DNA from: Phytoseiulus persimilis
Taxonomy: Eukaryota > Arthropoda > Arachnida > Mesostigmata > Phytoseiidae
DNA: 64,000 nt
Reading direction: 5' to 3'
Assembly: GCA_037576195.1 (NCBI GenBank)
Contig: CM075103.1
Span: 10,478,001 to 10,542,000, forward strand
Both the position numbers and the translations under genes were made by a program. Position 1 is the first letter of the stretch. Every line of letters begins with the position of its first letter. Of this stretch, positions 13,301-25,000 are shown piece after piece. The notes under the pieces are model-generated. The model made no database searches. It saw only the letters and a program-made list of their open reading frames with translations, and was not told the origin of the DNA.

Positions 13301-14267
13301 TCTCTAAGGTGAGCGTTCTGGCTCCTGAAAATCGGAAGCAGACCTAGTTCCGAGGGAGTGGGAGAACATCCTGGAATGAGCTCTGGTTAAACGACGCACT
13401 CTCCTCCAGGCCGGAAACCCCATAATGTCGACGGTTGCGTTCCTGGCTTCTGTCGTCGACCCCAGAGTGGCTAGTTCCGCCGCGAGGTCCGCGATGGAGG
13501 AGTTCGCGAAAATCAAGGATGAAGTTCCGTCGTCTCTGGTCGAGAAACACCTCAGCAGCGTCATCGATAAGGCTGTCAAGGAAGGGAAGGATCCCGCCCC
13601 GGAGAGCGGTCTCGAAGAATGCGATATCGCTGGAACAGAGAAGGAAACGCAGGACGGCGAAGCGATGGAAACTTCAGAGTCGAAGGAGAACTCCGATAGC
13701 CAGGACAAGGAGAACTCCAACGATGACGAACGCAAGAAATCCCAAAAAGAGCGACTCAAGGTAAGAATATGAGCGGAACCCCAGGGCACTGCGTGCGGCG
13801 TAGAACCAGCCCCCGACTATGTCGCAAACTGACCCATGTTTTGCTCACAGGCGGACGCACAGCTGTCAACGGCGGCGGCTGCAGCTCTCGGATCTGCGGC
13901 TGTCAAAGCGAAACACCTCGCGGCTGTTGAAGAGCGGAAGATAAAATCCCTCGTTGCGTTATTGGTGGAAACCCAGATGAAGAAGCTCGAGATCAAGTTG
14001 CGTCACTTCGAAGAATTAGAAGCCATCATGGATAAAGAGAGAGAGACATTAGAATATCAAAGACAGCAGTTGATCCAAGAGAGACAACAATTCCATTTGG
14101 AGCAGCTCCGAGCTGCCGAGTTCCGAGCACGCCAACAAGCTCACGCTATGATGATGGCACAGCAGCAGCCGCGATCCGGCGGGACGCCGATACCCGGAGC
14201 GACGAACGGCTCCCCCGTCATCGCCGGGCCTGAGAACCCGGGTGGATCGGCCATCTTGCAGACTTGA
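10400..14267 (+). CDS. SMARCC: SWI/SNF complex core subunit SMARCC (moira/BAF155-BAF170 family), copy A
   Basis: This is a nuclear scaffold of the BAF/PBAF chromatin-remodelling complex. Ten exons fit with unbroken phase: 10400-10582, 10821-10966, 11112-11370, 11453-11560, 11695-11783, 11904-12129, 12324-13061, 13168-13308, 13410-13760 and 13851-14267, giving 885 residues. In order, the protein has the N-terminal MarR/BRCT/chromo-like module (about 1-240), a basic Lys/Arg-rich linker (about 265-330), a SWIRM domain (about 348-440, with [13 protein letters not shown] and [12 protein letters not shown]), and a SANT domain (about 562-612, beginning [19 protein letters not shown]). A Glu/Lys/Ser-rich region and a long coiled coil (about 765-855) follow. 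It ends soon after the coiled coil, so the long Pro/Gln-rich tail of the vertebrate and fly proteins is absent. The start codon matches the start of copy B, and AATAAA follows the stop by 93 nt. Copy B lies inverted at 26574-30609. Confidence 0.95.
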
Positions 14268-14359
14268 TGCGATCGGCGCTCCGAGGAGCACAAGACGCAT
14301 GGCGGCGGAGTATAATTGTATAATTATATTGTATCAGATTATAGATGGAGAAATAACAG

Positions 14360-14365
14360 AATAAA
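14360..14365 (+). terminator. poly(A) signal of SMARCC copy A
   Basis: AATAAA lies 93 nt past the SMARCC-A stop codon, on the same strand, in an AT-rich stretch. The position is typical for this window, where DGCR6 and the knottin-like gene have the same signal about 105 nt past their stops. Confidence 0.7.
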
Positions 14366-15247
14366 TAATGTGAAGGTAAAAGATTTCCACGCTCCATATT
14401 TTGCACCAATATAGATTTAATTTAAATGATCTCGACGCCCTGCTAACGGAATGAGGCCTTGTTTGGCGGACACGCATCAACATACGATCTGAGGCATGGG
14501 GATCACAGTGCTTCCCTCCTTTACCATGATGAAGGAGTGCAACCATGCCAGCTGTCAACGTTTCAAACATTGACCCAATCATCGTAACAAGCTGCGTCGG
14601 TCGGAGTCAGATCACGTAACTGCATGGAGCCGGTGGAGAGATCCCACATGATTCCGCCTCCTCGACACCTTCTCCAAGGATCCGACTTCGGAGCCGGTTG
14701 TCTAAATTGATGATCCTAAAATCACAGCTGATTACAGCATGAGGTCTGATCCACTGGCAGCAGGTGGTCGCGGGCACCCACAAGCGGCTGGTTCCCAAGC
14801 GCGGACTCCAAAAGAATCCGCTGAGCGGGTTGCGGGAGAGAGCTCGAGACTGCAAGCTGTCACTAATCGTCAAATTGTCGATATCAGCTCTCAACTGAGA
14901 CCATCCGTAAACGCCACTTCTCTGTAGACTCGAGCGGAAGCTCGCTTGCGTTCCTATTTGAAATTCACCTCCAGTGCGGCATTCGACCCCCAACTGGAGA
15001 CGAATCATTTCCGTTTTCAGAGAAAGGCCCCATCGGAGAGATCTGTTGCCGATAAGAGAAATCTACCCAGATATGTGAGAAGCGAAGCCATCGGAACCGG
15101 AAGCTCCATCCTTTCCGTATTCTACAGCTCGAAGCGTTCCGAAGAGGCGACAGATAGTTTTCGCGCGGTCAGTCGAGAGAAAGGGCGCGGTGCAGACGAG
15201 CTGAGCAGACAGGAAGAGCGGTCAGGCTCGCGTTTCCGAGACGTCTC
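14366..15247. other. intergenic, no gene recognised
   Basis: I see no supportable coding exon between the SMARCC-A poly(A) signal and the ASDURF-like gene. A 133-codon minus-strand open frame (14607-15008) has no recognisable domain. The promoter of the next gene is expected here, but no clear TATA element is visible. Confidence 0.5.
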
Positions 15248-15955
15248 ATGAGTGAGGCCCTCGCGAGTTCAACCGACCAGCGCTTTCGGCTTGATTTCAA
15301 CTTGGGAACGACCATGAGCACGAAGGAAGATATCGAGTTGAAAAAGCAGGTAGGAATCCCAGGAACTCCATTGTCGTGCTACGTCCGTGCTGTGACATGA
15401 ACAACAGGTTTCGAACGTTGTTAACCGATTCCGATGGGTATTACCATCTGAGCGGTGTTGAGAACAGGCCACTTGTTCGATTAAATCTGACTCCGGAAAA
15501 GCGCCGTTCGCACTCGGCAGCCAGATTCTGTTGTGGTTCTGATCGGTCCGTCTTTGCAGATACTCGAAACTCAACAAGCAGAAATGCGGTCGCTCAAACC
15601 AAACGCGGTGAGGCGGATTTATTAACAACTGTTATTGGACGAGCCAGTATTGCTAAATCTCTGCAGGCGACCAGCTAATTCGATGCTTGAATTCGGCAGA
15701 GTGTTTACAGACAGATGGTGAACAACAGCAACGTCTTCTACCTGACAACACCGGAGGACATCCGGCAACATTTGAAAAGTGAGCTCGCAAACCAGAAGCG
15801 GCTTCTTCCGACTTTCGATTGTCTCCTCGAGCTTCCCGCCGTCTGTATGGACTGTTCTCCTCCGTCGCCCTCAAAGCTGTCCTCTAAGACCGTTTCGTTT
15901 TTCGTCGTTTCCAGAACGAGAGCAGAAGCTCCAGATCTCCGAGAAGAATCCTTAG
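15248..15955 (+). CDS. small prefoldin-like protein, ASDURF (ASNSD1-uORF protein) homologue
   Basis: Four short exons join with consistent phase and good GT/AG sites: 15248-15349, 15560-15607, 15700-15778 and 15915-15955, giving 89 residues. The diagnostic block is VYRQMVNNSNVFYL at the start of exon 3, which lines up with KVYRQQQNSNIFFL of human ASDURF. It is preceded, as in the human protein, by a KEDI...ILETQQAEMRSLK helix. Human ASDURF is about 96 residues, is made from an upstream reading frame of ASNSD1, and is a prefoldin-like partner of the PAQosome (R2TP) chaperone. Here the gene has its own introns and its own AATAAA (16050-16055), and no ASNSD1 follows; the next gene is TTC38. An in-frame ATG at 15314 is an alternative start giving 67 residues. 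I chose the upstream ATG because it restores the usual length. Confidence 0.72.
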
Positions 15956-16049
15956 CTCCATGAAGACCAAATCCCGGTTCGAAAATTCGCCGTCATTCCT
16001 GGAAACTTGGCGCACCCTGGAACGCTCTTGAAAACGCACAAAACCGTCA

Positions 16050-16055
16050 AATAAA
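16050..16055 (+). terminator. poly(A) signal of the ASDURF-like gene
   Basis: AATAAA lies 95 nt after the stop codon of the ASDURF-like reading frame and 426 nt before the TTC38 start. It therefore separates the two same-strand genes and argues against a shared transcript. Confidence 0.6.
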
Positions 16056-16480
16056 ATGTTGACAGCTCATTTCGTCCCGTCGAACGCCGCCGTTCTGGGC
16101 GTGATCGATATCCTGCTCGTGACTGACTTAGTCCCGCCGTTCGTGCTCTATGAGTGAAGTTTTGGCGCTGCTCTCTTTATCTCTCTTGCTTCCCTTGGAG
16201 GGAAGATGTCCATCGTCGAGAGACTCGAGTGTCGATTGCTTCCGTTGCGGAGTTCACACGGCGCGCCGGCGGGATCTCTCGCCTCGCCGACACGCGGTGG
16301 GAGAGCCTAACAGAACACTGCCCGTTGTTGATATGCTGCTTTCACTCTCTCGTTTTCTCTTTCCGTTTGTCGGGTCGAAGAACTGTGTCACGTACACGAT
16401 CCCAAAACGCAGCAGTAGAGTTCCAGCATTGGCTTCCTCGAGTTCCTCTGATGTTCTGAGCGGCAAACCAGCAAGTCAAA

Positions 16481-18782
16481 ATGCGAGCAGAATTCCGGAA
16501 CGTTGCCGGCTGGAAATCTGACGGCTTGCCCGTCACGACTTTCAGCGATGAGGCGGCGAGGATGCTCGATTCGTGCATCACTCAGTTGACAGCTTGGAAA
16601 GAGGATGACATTGGTGAGCTGGAATCTCATATAAGATAGCACGCGATGTCGCTTACCAGGAACGCGATTGATAACATTTCCTTGCGGACGAGATCAGTAA
16701 GCGCTCCAAAGGCGACGCGCGTGTCCCGAGAGCTGGAATGGATCCGGATCTGAGCTCCTGTGAATTCCCTCTCCCCCACCAGGAATCGAGAAGACTCTTG
16801 AGAAGTTGACAGCAGCCGATCCTCATTTCATCTTTGGGAAAGTTGTGACCCATGTCATACAGTTAATCGGCACCGGGACCTCCGGCAGGAAGGATCCTCA
16901 GATCCTGAGCGAGCTTCGAGAGCTCAGGAAGTCAGTCGCGGTCAGTTCCATGCCAGCCCGGTCCATTATGCGCGCGGAAGTTATTCGAACGGAGATTCTC
17001 AGGTTTCTGGATAGTTAAACAGAGTCGTTCGCACCATGGAGTCGGTGGGGTTTTGTTCATCCATTCCAAATGTTCTCCGATTCAGTACATCTCCGACCGG
17101 GAGCTCTCCCACCTCGACGCGACTATTTGGCTCGCCGAAGGCCAAATGTCGGCGGCGTGCTTGGTTCTAGAGGATATCCTGAAGAAGTACCCGACGGACA
17201 TGCTCGCGGTGAAAATCGCCCACGACTGCTACTTCTACTTGGGTAGGACAGTTCGCAATAAGATTTTCCAGTCGGATAGATCCGAAGCTCGGACGAGAAC
17301 ATCCAATCCTTCATTGAATGAAAGCTTTGACACTCAGGAAACCAGAGTGAGATGCTCGCTTCCGTCGAAAGGGTTCTCCCGAAGTGGAACGCGCACCTCC
17401 CACTCCAAAACTACTTATATGGTGAGAGCGCCGAATTCTGCAAATTTCTGCGACAAACTCTGGTTGACACCCGACTAAAGATCCGAGAATCCAAGGCATG
17501 CAGGCTTTCGGTCTTTGCGAGACCGGACAGTACGACGAGGCGAGCAAAGCAGCCCTCAAGGGTCTGGAGTTGGATCGGCACGATGCATGGAGCACGCACG
17601 CCAACGCCCACGTCTTTGAAATGACTTCGAGATCCGACGAAGGAATAGCATTCCTGTCGCAGACTGTCAAAGACTGGCAACCGGCTGGACTCCTCTCTTG
17701 TCACAACTTCTGGCACTGGGCTGTTTTCCACATCGAGAACGGAGAGACTGAAGCAGCGATGGATCTGTTCGAGTCAGAGGTGATCATCAACCCATCGGAT
17801 ATTTTTTCTTGCTGAGCGTTGTCAAGCATTAGTTGACTTTGACCCCGACCTCGATTTGTGCGCAGATCGGTACGAGATCGAAGAGCGGAGCCATGCTCGA
17901 CTACGTGGACGGGGCGAGTTTGCTGTATCGACTGGAGCTGGAAGGAATCAACGTCGACGAGAAGTGAGGCGGGAAACTTTTTCAATCTGAACGAACGACC
18001 TCCCTTGACGAGCGCCTCGGGACCCGGTTCTGAGCTCTCGGGCTGACTTTCTTCCTCATGGGCACCGTCGTCATGATTGCAGGTGGAAACTGCTGTTCGA
18101 TGAGACAGAGAAACATTTGGAGGACCAGATTCTCCTCTTCAATGACGCACACTTCGCGATGACCTTGCTGGGCTTGAAAGACCACGACCGGTTTCGCAAA
18201 TTTCAGGTTCGTTCCTCCGTCTACCTGAACTCTGCAAAGGCAGCGAACAACTCTGAGAAATGGCGGCTTCGAGGGCCAATCATTGGCCCTGAACGCGGAG
18301 TTGAAGTCGAGCTCTACGCAGGTTTTTTCCGTCTCCCTCTCCTCGACCGGTTATTTTCCAGGACTCTGTGAATTCTGTTGAAGATGTTGCCGAAATCGAC
18401 AATTTCCGAATAACGAATCTCTTCGGCAAGAGGCTGATTCAGGCAATGAAAGATTACAGCTGCGGTGAGTTGGTTTCCCCCCACGAAAAATCTCTTCGAA
18501 CGGAGTCCGTTGACGAGCTCCTCACGCGTTGCTTCTGCAGGGAATTTCGATGATTGCGCGTCGGCTCTCCTCGACATCAAACCAGACTTGGTTCAGATGG
18601 GTGGCTCCGACGCCCAGCGAGATGTCTTCGAGCTGCTACTGATAAACTCAGCCATTAAGAGTGAAAACCATCGAGATCAAGCGAAGAAACTACTGGATTT
18701 GAGATCCTGTATGAGACGCCAGTCACCCATGGGTGAAAGGCTGAAGACCCGGCTCCAAATCAGGGATCCTTCATTATTTTGA
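16481..18782 (+). CDS. TTC38: tetratricopeptide repeat protein 38 (TTC38)
   Basis: Nine exons fit with correct phase: 16481-16613, 16783-16940, 17086-17242, 17338-17421, 17496-17779, 17866-17963, 18083-18206, 18362-18464 and 18541-18782, giving 460 residues. The human protein is 469. Family landmarks run from end to end: MRAEFRNVAGWKSDGLPVTT at the N-terminus, LTAADPHFIFGKV, LEDILKKYPTDMLAVKIAHDCYFYLG (split here across the exon 3 donor), MQAFGLCETGQYDEA, HDAWSTHANAHVFEM, CHNFWHWAVFHIE, ILLFNDAHFAM and MGGSDAQRDVFELLL. The protein is a soluble helical-repeat protein with degenerate TPRs, and its cellular role is poorly known even in mammals. The gene lies 430 nt past the poly(A) signal of the ASDURF-like gene, and AATAAA follows at 19041. 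Nothing suggests decay. Confidence 0.94.
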
Positions 18783-19040
18783 ATATTTTCCTGACGTCTC
18801 GAAACCCCGAAAAGCAACTTGTCGGGCGAAGTTTGACGAGGGGGCTCCGCGCCCCACTCTTCTCTTCGGGATTATTTGTTTCCGAACCGAGTGCGATTGG
18901 AAGATCGGATTCGGACCAAGGAGATAACCGACCCAGCAAGAGATCATAGAGCGCAGGACGCGGAGTGCTCACTTCAGGGAGGATGTCGAATGACGGAACA
19001 GACGAGACAGCTCTGTAGTGTTCATCGATAGGATGACAGG

Positions 19041-19046
19041 AATAAA
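19041..19046 (+). terminator. candidate poly(A) signal of TTC38
   Basis: This is the first canonical AATAAA downstream of the TTC38 stop, 259 nt away. That is farther than in the neighbouring genes, so a closer variant signal could be the one used. Confidence 0.4.
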
Positions 19047-21561
19047 GGAGACAGCGATCCCCAGGACTCTCATTCTTGGCTTCTGATTCGTGATGCGAAG
19101 GTCTCTCGTCCCTGAGAACAGTGACCGACGTCTGCAGAGCTTGCCCTTCCCCCCCCCCAGTTGGATCACGGGCATATCTGAGAGTGAACGTCTGTCCGCG
19201 AGGTTGAGACGGCCATCCGGATTAGGAACAAAGTGCGCTAGGAAATACTCCGAGCCAGGGTTACAAAGAATCAGCATGCGCGGAATGTGGATACGTTCTA
19301 TTGAGTGCTGAGCTTGTTGTAACCAATTACAATTCTCGACTTCCATGTGAATTTTTCATCGGATACGTGGGAATGAGTAATACCGAAAACAGAGCCGAAC
19401 AACTCGGGTCGAATATCAGGGAATTCCAGGCGACGGAAGTGAGGCAGGGAAATAACACTGGCGACCCCTGTTTTTGACGGTTGGATGTTCAGGATGTCTG
19501 ATGAAAGTACTCGATTCTCGGATCTCGGGACCAAGACGGCAGATCCGTAACTTCGGCTCTGTTCAGTCGGAGAAGGAAGTTAACTCGCGCGGCCCTGGTT
19601 CTGATCCATGGATGAAGTTTATCAGACTCAACGGAGTATTCAGATCGCATGAGTGCCGTTGCCTCAATGATTCGCCTTAGCCTTTTTGTTGCAATGGCGT
19701 CAACTGTGGGCACGCTCCAATGAGACTCCGTTCAAATGTGGCGGCGCCGGAGTACCTCAGGGGGCATCGTTGGTAAAAACTCTGTCTCTTGACCTCTCAC
19801 TCAGCGACAGTAGTCAAGTCCCCCTATCCCACGCGCTCAATCCTACCGCCTTCGATCCTCTGTATACGAAAATGATCGAACGACATCGGTTTCCCTCCGG
19901 ACTTCACGACAACGGAAGAGAGCCATTGCAGAGAGCCTCGACTTGGAAGGATATCTGGGGAATGTGGGCGGTGTCGTGACTAGACTCCGGAAGAGTACCA
20001 AGGTTCAAGGGACCTCAATGTTAAAGGAAAGAACTTGCCCATGGAGACACACGAATGCTGGTAGAACCGAAATCTGGGCAATTGTTTTCATAGAACATCG
20101 ATCGACTCGTCCTTGACCTTAGTACTTTCCCGAGGTCTATTCGTGACGTTTGTTATCCCGCCCTGGTTCTTCAGAAAATTGGGAGCTCTGTGCATTGGCG
20201 TTCCACGAGCTCGAGGGGTCGCAGCGGTCAGGGAGTCGGTTGCTGGACAGCGGCGGGAATATGGGCGAAACTTCACGGCAGATCGCCCTGGCAAGCGCCT
20301 TGGAGATGCAGCGTGACTAGAATCCAAAGACTCCGATGTTCCGCCTCGTCGCGTGATTTTCCAAAGCGTTCAATCGAGATCGTCTCTCGCAACAGCCGGT
20401 TTTCCTGGCCCTAGACGAAGTTGACGCCTCCACTGGAGAGCAAAGAATGTCAACAGCGAGAATGAGTGCTGTTCATTTTGTGCAGCGGTACTACTTCGCC
20501 ATTCATCCGTGCGATCTTCTGATACTTCCAAGCGATTCGGTGGCCCACGCTCTCCCAAAACACAAGCGTATCCTTGATTTTCATGTATATATATTGATAG
20601 ATGAGACTGTGTGCCATTCAGAGCGGCTTCGTGAGTTTTTTTTTGTCACGAGCCTCGTTGAGAGGTGACGCTGCAAGTTCCTGCTCGGCCCTCGCTGGAG
20701 CGGCAGATTGATGATTCTACTGCAGCCGTGAACCCGAACCCGTGGTGAATGGATGACGCGGTTTCCCGTTCCCTCCTTTGAGCTGCTCTGAGCAGTCGGA
20801 AATGAAAATGTGTCAGAGTCGAGTTGCGAGTCCTCCAAGCGAGGAAAATCGCGACACGCCGGCCATTTGGATCTCCTGTCGTGAGTGGCTTGGATAACCG
20901 ATGACTTGGGGAAAGACAACATCGGTGGTTGGTCGGGAAAACCCTCCGCAGAGTCGGAGAGAAGCGTTGGGAACGTGAAATGTGTTAACGCTTCCAAACC
21001 ATAGCCCGAAGAGACTCCCGTGCCGGATGGAGACTTCGAGATTTGCTGCCAATCACGCTCTCCAGGGATGTTCAGGGAAGAAGGCCTCTCACGATTTGCT
21101 CACATGATTTCCTGAGTTGACGATTGCTTTCCGGATATCTCTCTATGAGAGGTCAGTGGATGCCGTAACCATAAACTGTCATTCTGAGCGAGACCGAACT
21201 CCATGTTCCCCGTCACGAAAGTTCGGCGTTCTGGAGAGAACCGCCTAGGAGAAGGACTACACCGTCGAAGAGCAAAACGCGTCAAAGGGATCGAGCGTTA
21301 TCTCTTTCTTCTCGTTACAAAAAAAAACGTGTACATTTCGCGTTAGCGACGGTCGGATTACCATGAAGAATCGTAGGCTACCAGACGAGTGACTTTTTCC
21401 TCTTGGAGAAGAGCAGCTTATTCCGCGCGGCTCACATCTCTCTTCATCGTTGCATCGCAGCCCCTGCTATCGGTTCCGTATCCAGCCGCTGTTCAAACAG
21501 TGATTCCGTAGCCGACATGTCTTGAATCAGTGTCGCATTCGGTCCCCATGCGTTCTGAGTC
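19047..21561. other. intergenic, no gene recognised
   Basis: No coding exon can be supported. A plus-strand open frame near 19740 contains GVPQGASL, which recalls a reverse-transcriptase block, but nothing around it continues the match. A run of eleven T/A bases at about 21317-21330 and short C-runs near 19150 are the only simple-sequence features. The hexosaminidase promoter is expected at the right end. Confidence 0.5.
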
Positions 21562-21648
21562 ATGCATCTCGCGAGTTTCCTGGTTGTAGCCGGAGCGGCA
21601 GTGAGCCACGCGTACATCACCTACATCGAGGCCCGAACGCCACTCGCG
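21562..21648 (+). CDS. candidate alternative first exon of the hexosaminidase, coding a signal peptide
   Basis: ATG at 21562 opens 29 codons that read as a cleavable secretory signal: a short N-region, the hydrophobic core LASFLVVAGAAVS, then a polar stretch. It ends at a strong donor (GCG followed by GTGAGT) in phase 0. The second exon of the hexosaminidase at 22460 also begins in phase 0, so this exon can splice straight to it and skip the exon at 22040. Lysosomal hexosaminidases normally start with exactly this kind of signal. It could instead be the start of an unrelated short gene, but a splice into the next visible acceptor (about 21758) would end after 12 codons. Confidence 0.5.
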
Positions 21649-22039
21649 GTGAGTTTGTCACGTATAAGTCGACCCGGAACCAGTCGCAGCTGAGCTTCGA
21701 GTTTGATGGAGATGAATTCGTTCCGTCCTCCTCACGGAGTCACTCCTCTCAGTACGTGAGTGTGAACTGCGACTGGGCTCTGTCCTGAAGAATGAAACAC
21801 CTGTCCAGGCCTCGTTGACGTAGAATCGAAGGGCCGTCTACACGCACAAGGAGAAAATTCGCGATCAGTCCGAATTCCCCCGCTGCAGTGATGACACTCT
21901 CGCTGGGGAGACCAGGTTCCCGATCATATCTCCCATCCGACCACTTCGTCGCTCAGTTTGCATCACATCCTTCCCTTCTCACCGGTAGACACCATGCCTA
22001 GTCTTCGAGCGTTGGTTCTGAAACGCGGGAACGGGACTC

Positions 22040-25000
22040 ATGGCGAAGAAGTGTATCAGTGATTCGAACGTGCGGAGGTTCATTCGATTGTCAGTCAAGT
22101 CGATTTGGAGCGTGCTCTTGTTTCTCGCATTTGCATCCTACGTCTTGATCCTGAGAGGTTTGAACGACAAGGGCTCTGAACAGTTGGATGAAGAGCAGGC
22201 TGTTAGAGCTGGGCGAAGAGGCTCTGCATCGACTTGGGATTCCAGCGTGGAACGGAGCCTCCGGGAAGATAATGAGCTCTCTCAGGAGGAGGTGAGGAGG
22301 CCTTCGAGTGCGGCCATGAAGCCGGACCCGTTCGTTGCGATGTTTGGACCCGATACGACCTCGGGGTCCCGACTTCCGAGGATCGAAGCAACTCGTTCCG
22401 TTTAGAAAACCCCCTACCATGAAGTTACCCTGGCGTCGTCCTGTTCTCTCCTCTCTCAGGGCACACCTCCGCCACCGGGATCACCATGGCCAAAACCCCA
22501 AAGATACCAAGCGACGATATCCCTCTTGGAACTCCGGCCGAATGAATTCTTCATCAGAACCGCCTCAACATCATGCGACATCGTTAACGAGGTCAGTTCC
22601 GTCCGGGGCTCGTTTCGTTTGAGAACCTGGAGTAGTCCGGACACGTCGTCCTGCGAGGCCTGAAATTTCCGAACATGACTTCACGCCAACATGGTTCGTG
22701 TGTAATACCAGGCGATCATCCGGTACCGGGCGCTGATTTTTCCGAATACCGAACCCAGCAGCCGCTCCGTGCACCCTCCCCTGAAGTCGTTGCTCATCAA
22801 GGTCGCGAACCCGAGCGACTGCCAGTACCCTCATCCCGACATGGACGAGAGCTGTGAGTTATATTATTGCCATCATTGCGGAATCTGAACGAAGTAGACA
22901 GCGTGCTTCAAAGCTCTGTCTCCTGAACGATATAATGGCTGTATGTCTAACCTCCGGATTTTCCGTTTAACATCAGATGAGCTCCGGATCGACTCGGGTC
23001 AGGGGGCGTTGTTGACTGCGAATGCATCCTGGGGTGTTCTGCGTGGACTCGAAACATTCTCGCAGCTGGTTTACGTCGACGAGATCACGAACAACGTGAG
23101 ATTGGCTGGTGTCGGCTCGAATTGGAGCTAGTCGTCTTGTACACGTTGACGCTCGTTTCGGCCAACGACGTCGAATAATTGGTTTGTCGTTCCAGTACTT
23201 CGTCAATCAAACTTACATCGAAGACTTCCCGAGATTCAAATTCCGGGGGATACTTCTAGATACAGCCCGTCATTTCCTCCCCATGAAAACACTCAAGCAG
23301 AACTTGGTGGGTGACTTCTCCGTTCTGCCGACGCGCAGGTTCCCCTCGGGAATTCCTCATCAAAAACGAACGCGCTTGACGAGACTAAGTCCTCGTGGTA
23401 GCTCTCTCTCTTTCTCTTTCATGTCCGTTCCCCTATGAATGTTGCACTGAATATCCCGCACTTCAACAGGACGCCATGGCCTACAACAAATTCAACGTTT
23501 TCCACTGGCACATCGTTGATGACCAGTCGTGGCCTCTTCAAATGAGAGTTTATCTCAACATGACGGATGCTGCTTACCACCCGAAGCTGGTTTATAGCCA
23601 GAGAGACGTCGCAGTGAGTATAGGAATATGTAATTGATGCCAGGGTCGTTGCCAAATGACTCCGGGGGAAAGGCAACGCCATTTAGGCAGCAACCAACGC
23701 TCTTGGTCCTTGTCGAAGACCCCCCTTCCTCCCCTCGCAAATGCTCCAGCGAAAATGAGCATTCGCATCAACTTGACAATTCACAGGACAAAGACGACCA
23801 TGGACTGCGCGTAGCGCATGGCACGAGCATTTGCGCGAGTGAAATCGCGAAACGTACTCTCAAACGCGTGTCAGATTCAACGCTCTCCTCTCGACTCACT
23901 CCTTCGGGAAAAAAACCCACGTCTTCGGAAATTTCGAACTCAAGTAGACCTGTTCTGACGATTTGCAGGAGCTCATCCACTACGCACGGATGCGAGGAAT
24001 CCGGATCATCCCTGAGATCGATTCACCGGGACACTCCCAAGCCTTGGGGAAGATATTCCCCAGTGAATAATTTCTCCTTTGTGCTTTGTTCGATTCCCCT
24101 CGTAAACCATGGTCGTCCGAGCGGCGTTCCTAGGCGTGGATTTCTGAGACAAGGAACTCAGCAACTAATTTCCGACTCGAAATTGATATCCGAATCGGAA
24201 AACGGAGGTTCACCACACATTTCTAGATGGTTTCGATTTTGTGTTGGAAGCGTCAATGAGCTTTAGTTCATCAGCTTTGGTTGATTTAGTCAATTATCTT
24301 CAGCTGATTGATTTAATTAGCGTGAGTTGATTATGTTAATCAGTTTCAGTTGATTAAGGCTGTTCATGGTGTATCTCCTTTTTCCCGAGTCGAATATTAA
24401 TTCCCGAGTCGGAAATAATCTTCCGAACTCCGAGTCCCGGAAATTCGTGCCTAGTCGTCTCCACATTTTTCGTAATACTTTCAATATTCATCCGCAGAAA
24501 TCCTCACTCCTTGCTACGGGGAGCACGGTCGAGGCAGTGCCGACTACCCGAGATTTGCAGCTTACGAGATGCTGAACCCGATGAATGACTACACTTACGA
24601 TGTTATGAAGAACATCATTTCAGAAGTTATTGAAATGTTCCCGGACGAGTATATACACTTGGGAATGGACGAAGTGTACTATGATTGCTGGTGAGGTCAA
24701 CAGCAGAACTCTGCTGGGCTCAAGATGCCGGAAGCTCTGACTGCGTTCGTCGTCGTTTCCACCAGAGTGACTTTTTTCTATGTTGAACCTCAGGCAATCG
24801 AGTCCCGAAATCAGGAAGTTCATGGATCAGCACAACATGAGTAAAGTTTCGGAGGTAGAACAGTATTATGTGGAACGAACATTAGAAAACGTCAACAACC
24901 TCGGGTCCAAGTACATGATTTGGCAGGACCCGATCGATAACGGCGTCAGGGTATGATTTTGTGTCGTATCAGCGATATCGTTTGACGAGTTGGGGACTGC

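Noticed and set aside
19686..19979. GVPQGASL string suggesting a second reverse transcriptase
   Set aside because: The motif is isolated; no palm, fingers or endonuclease blocks are found on either side.
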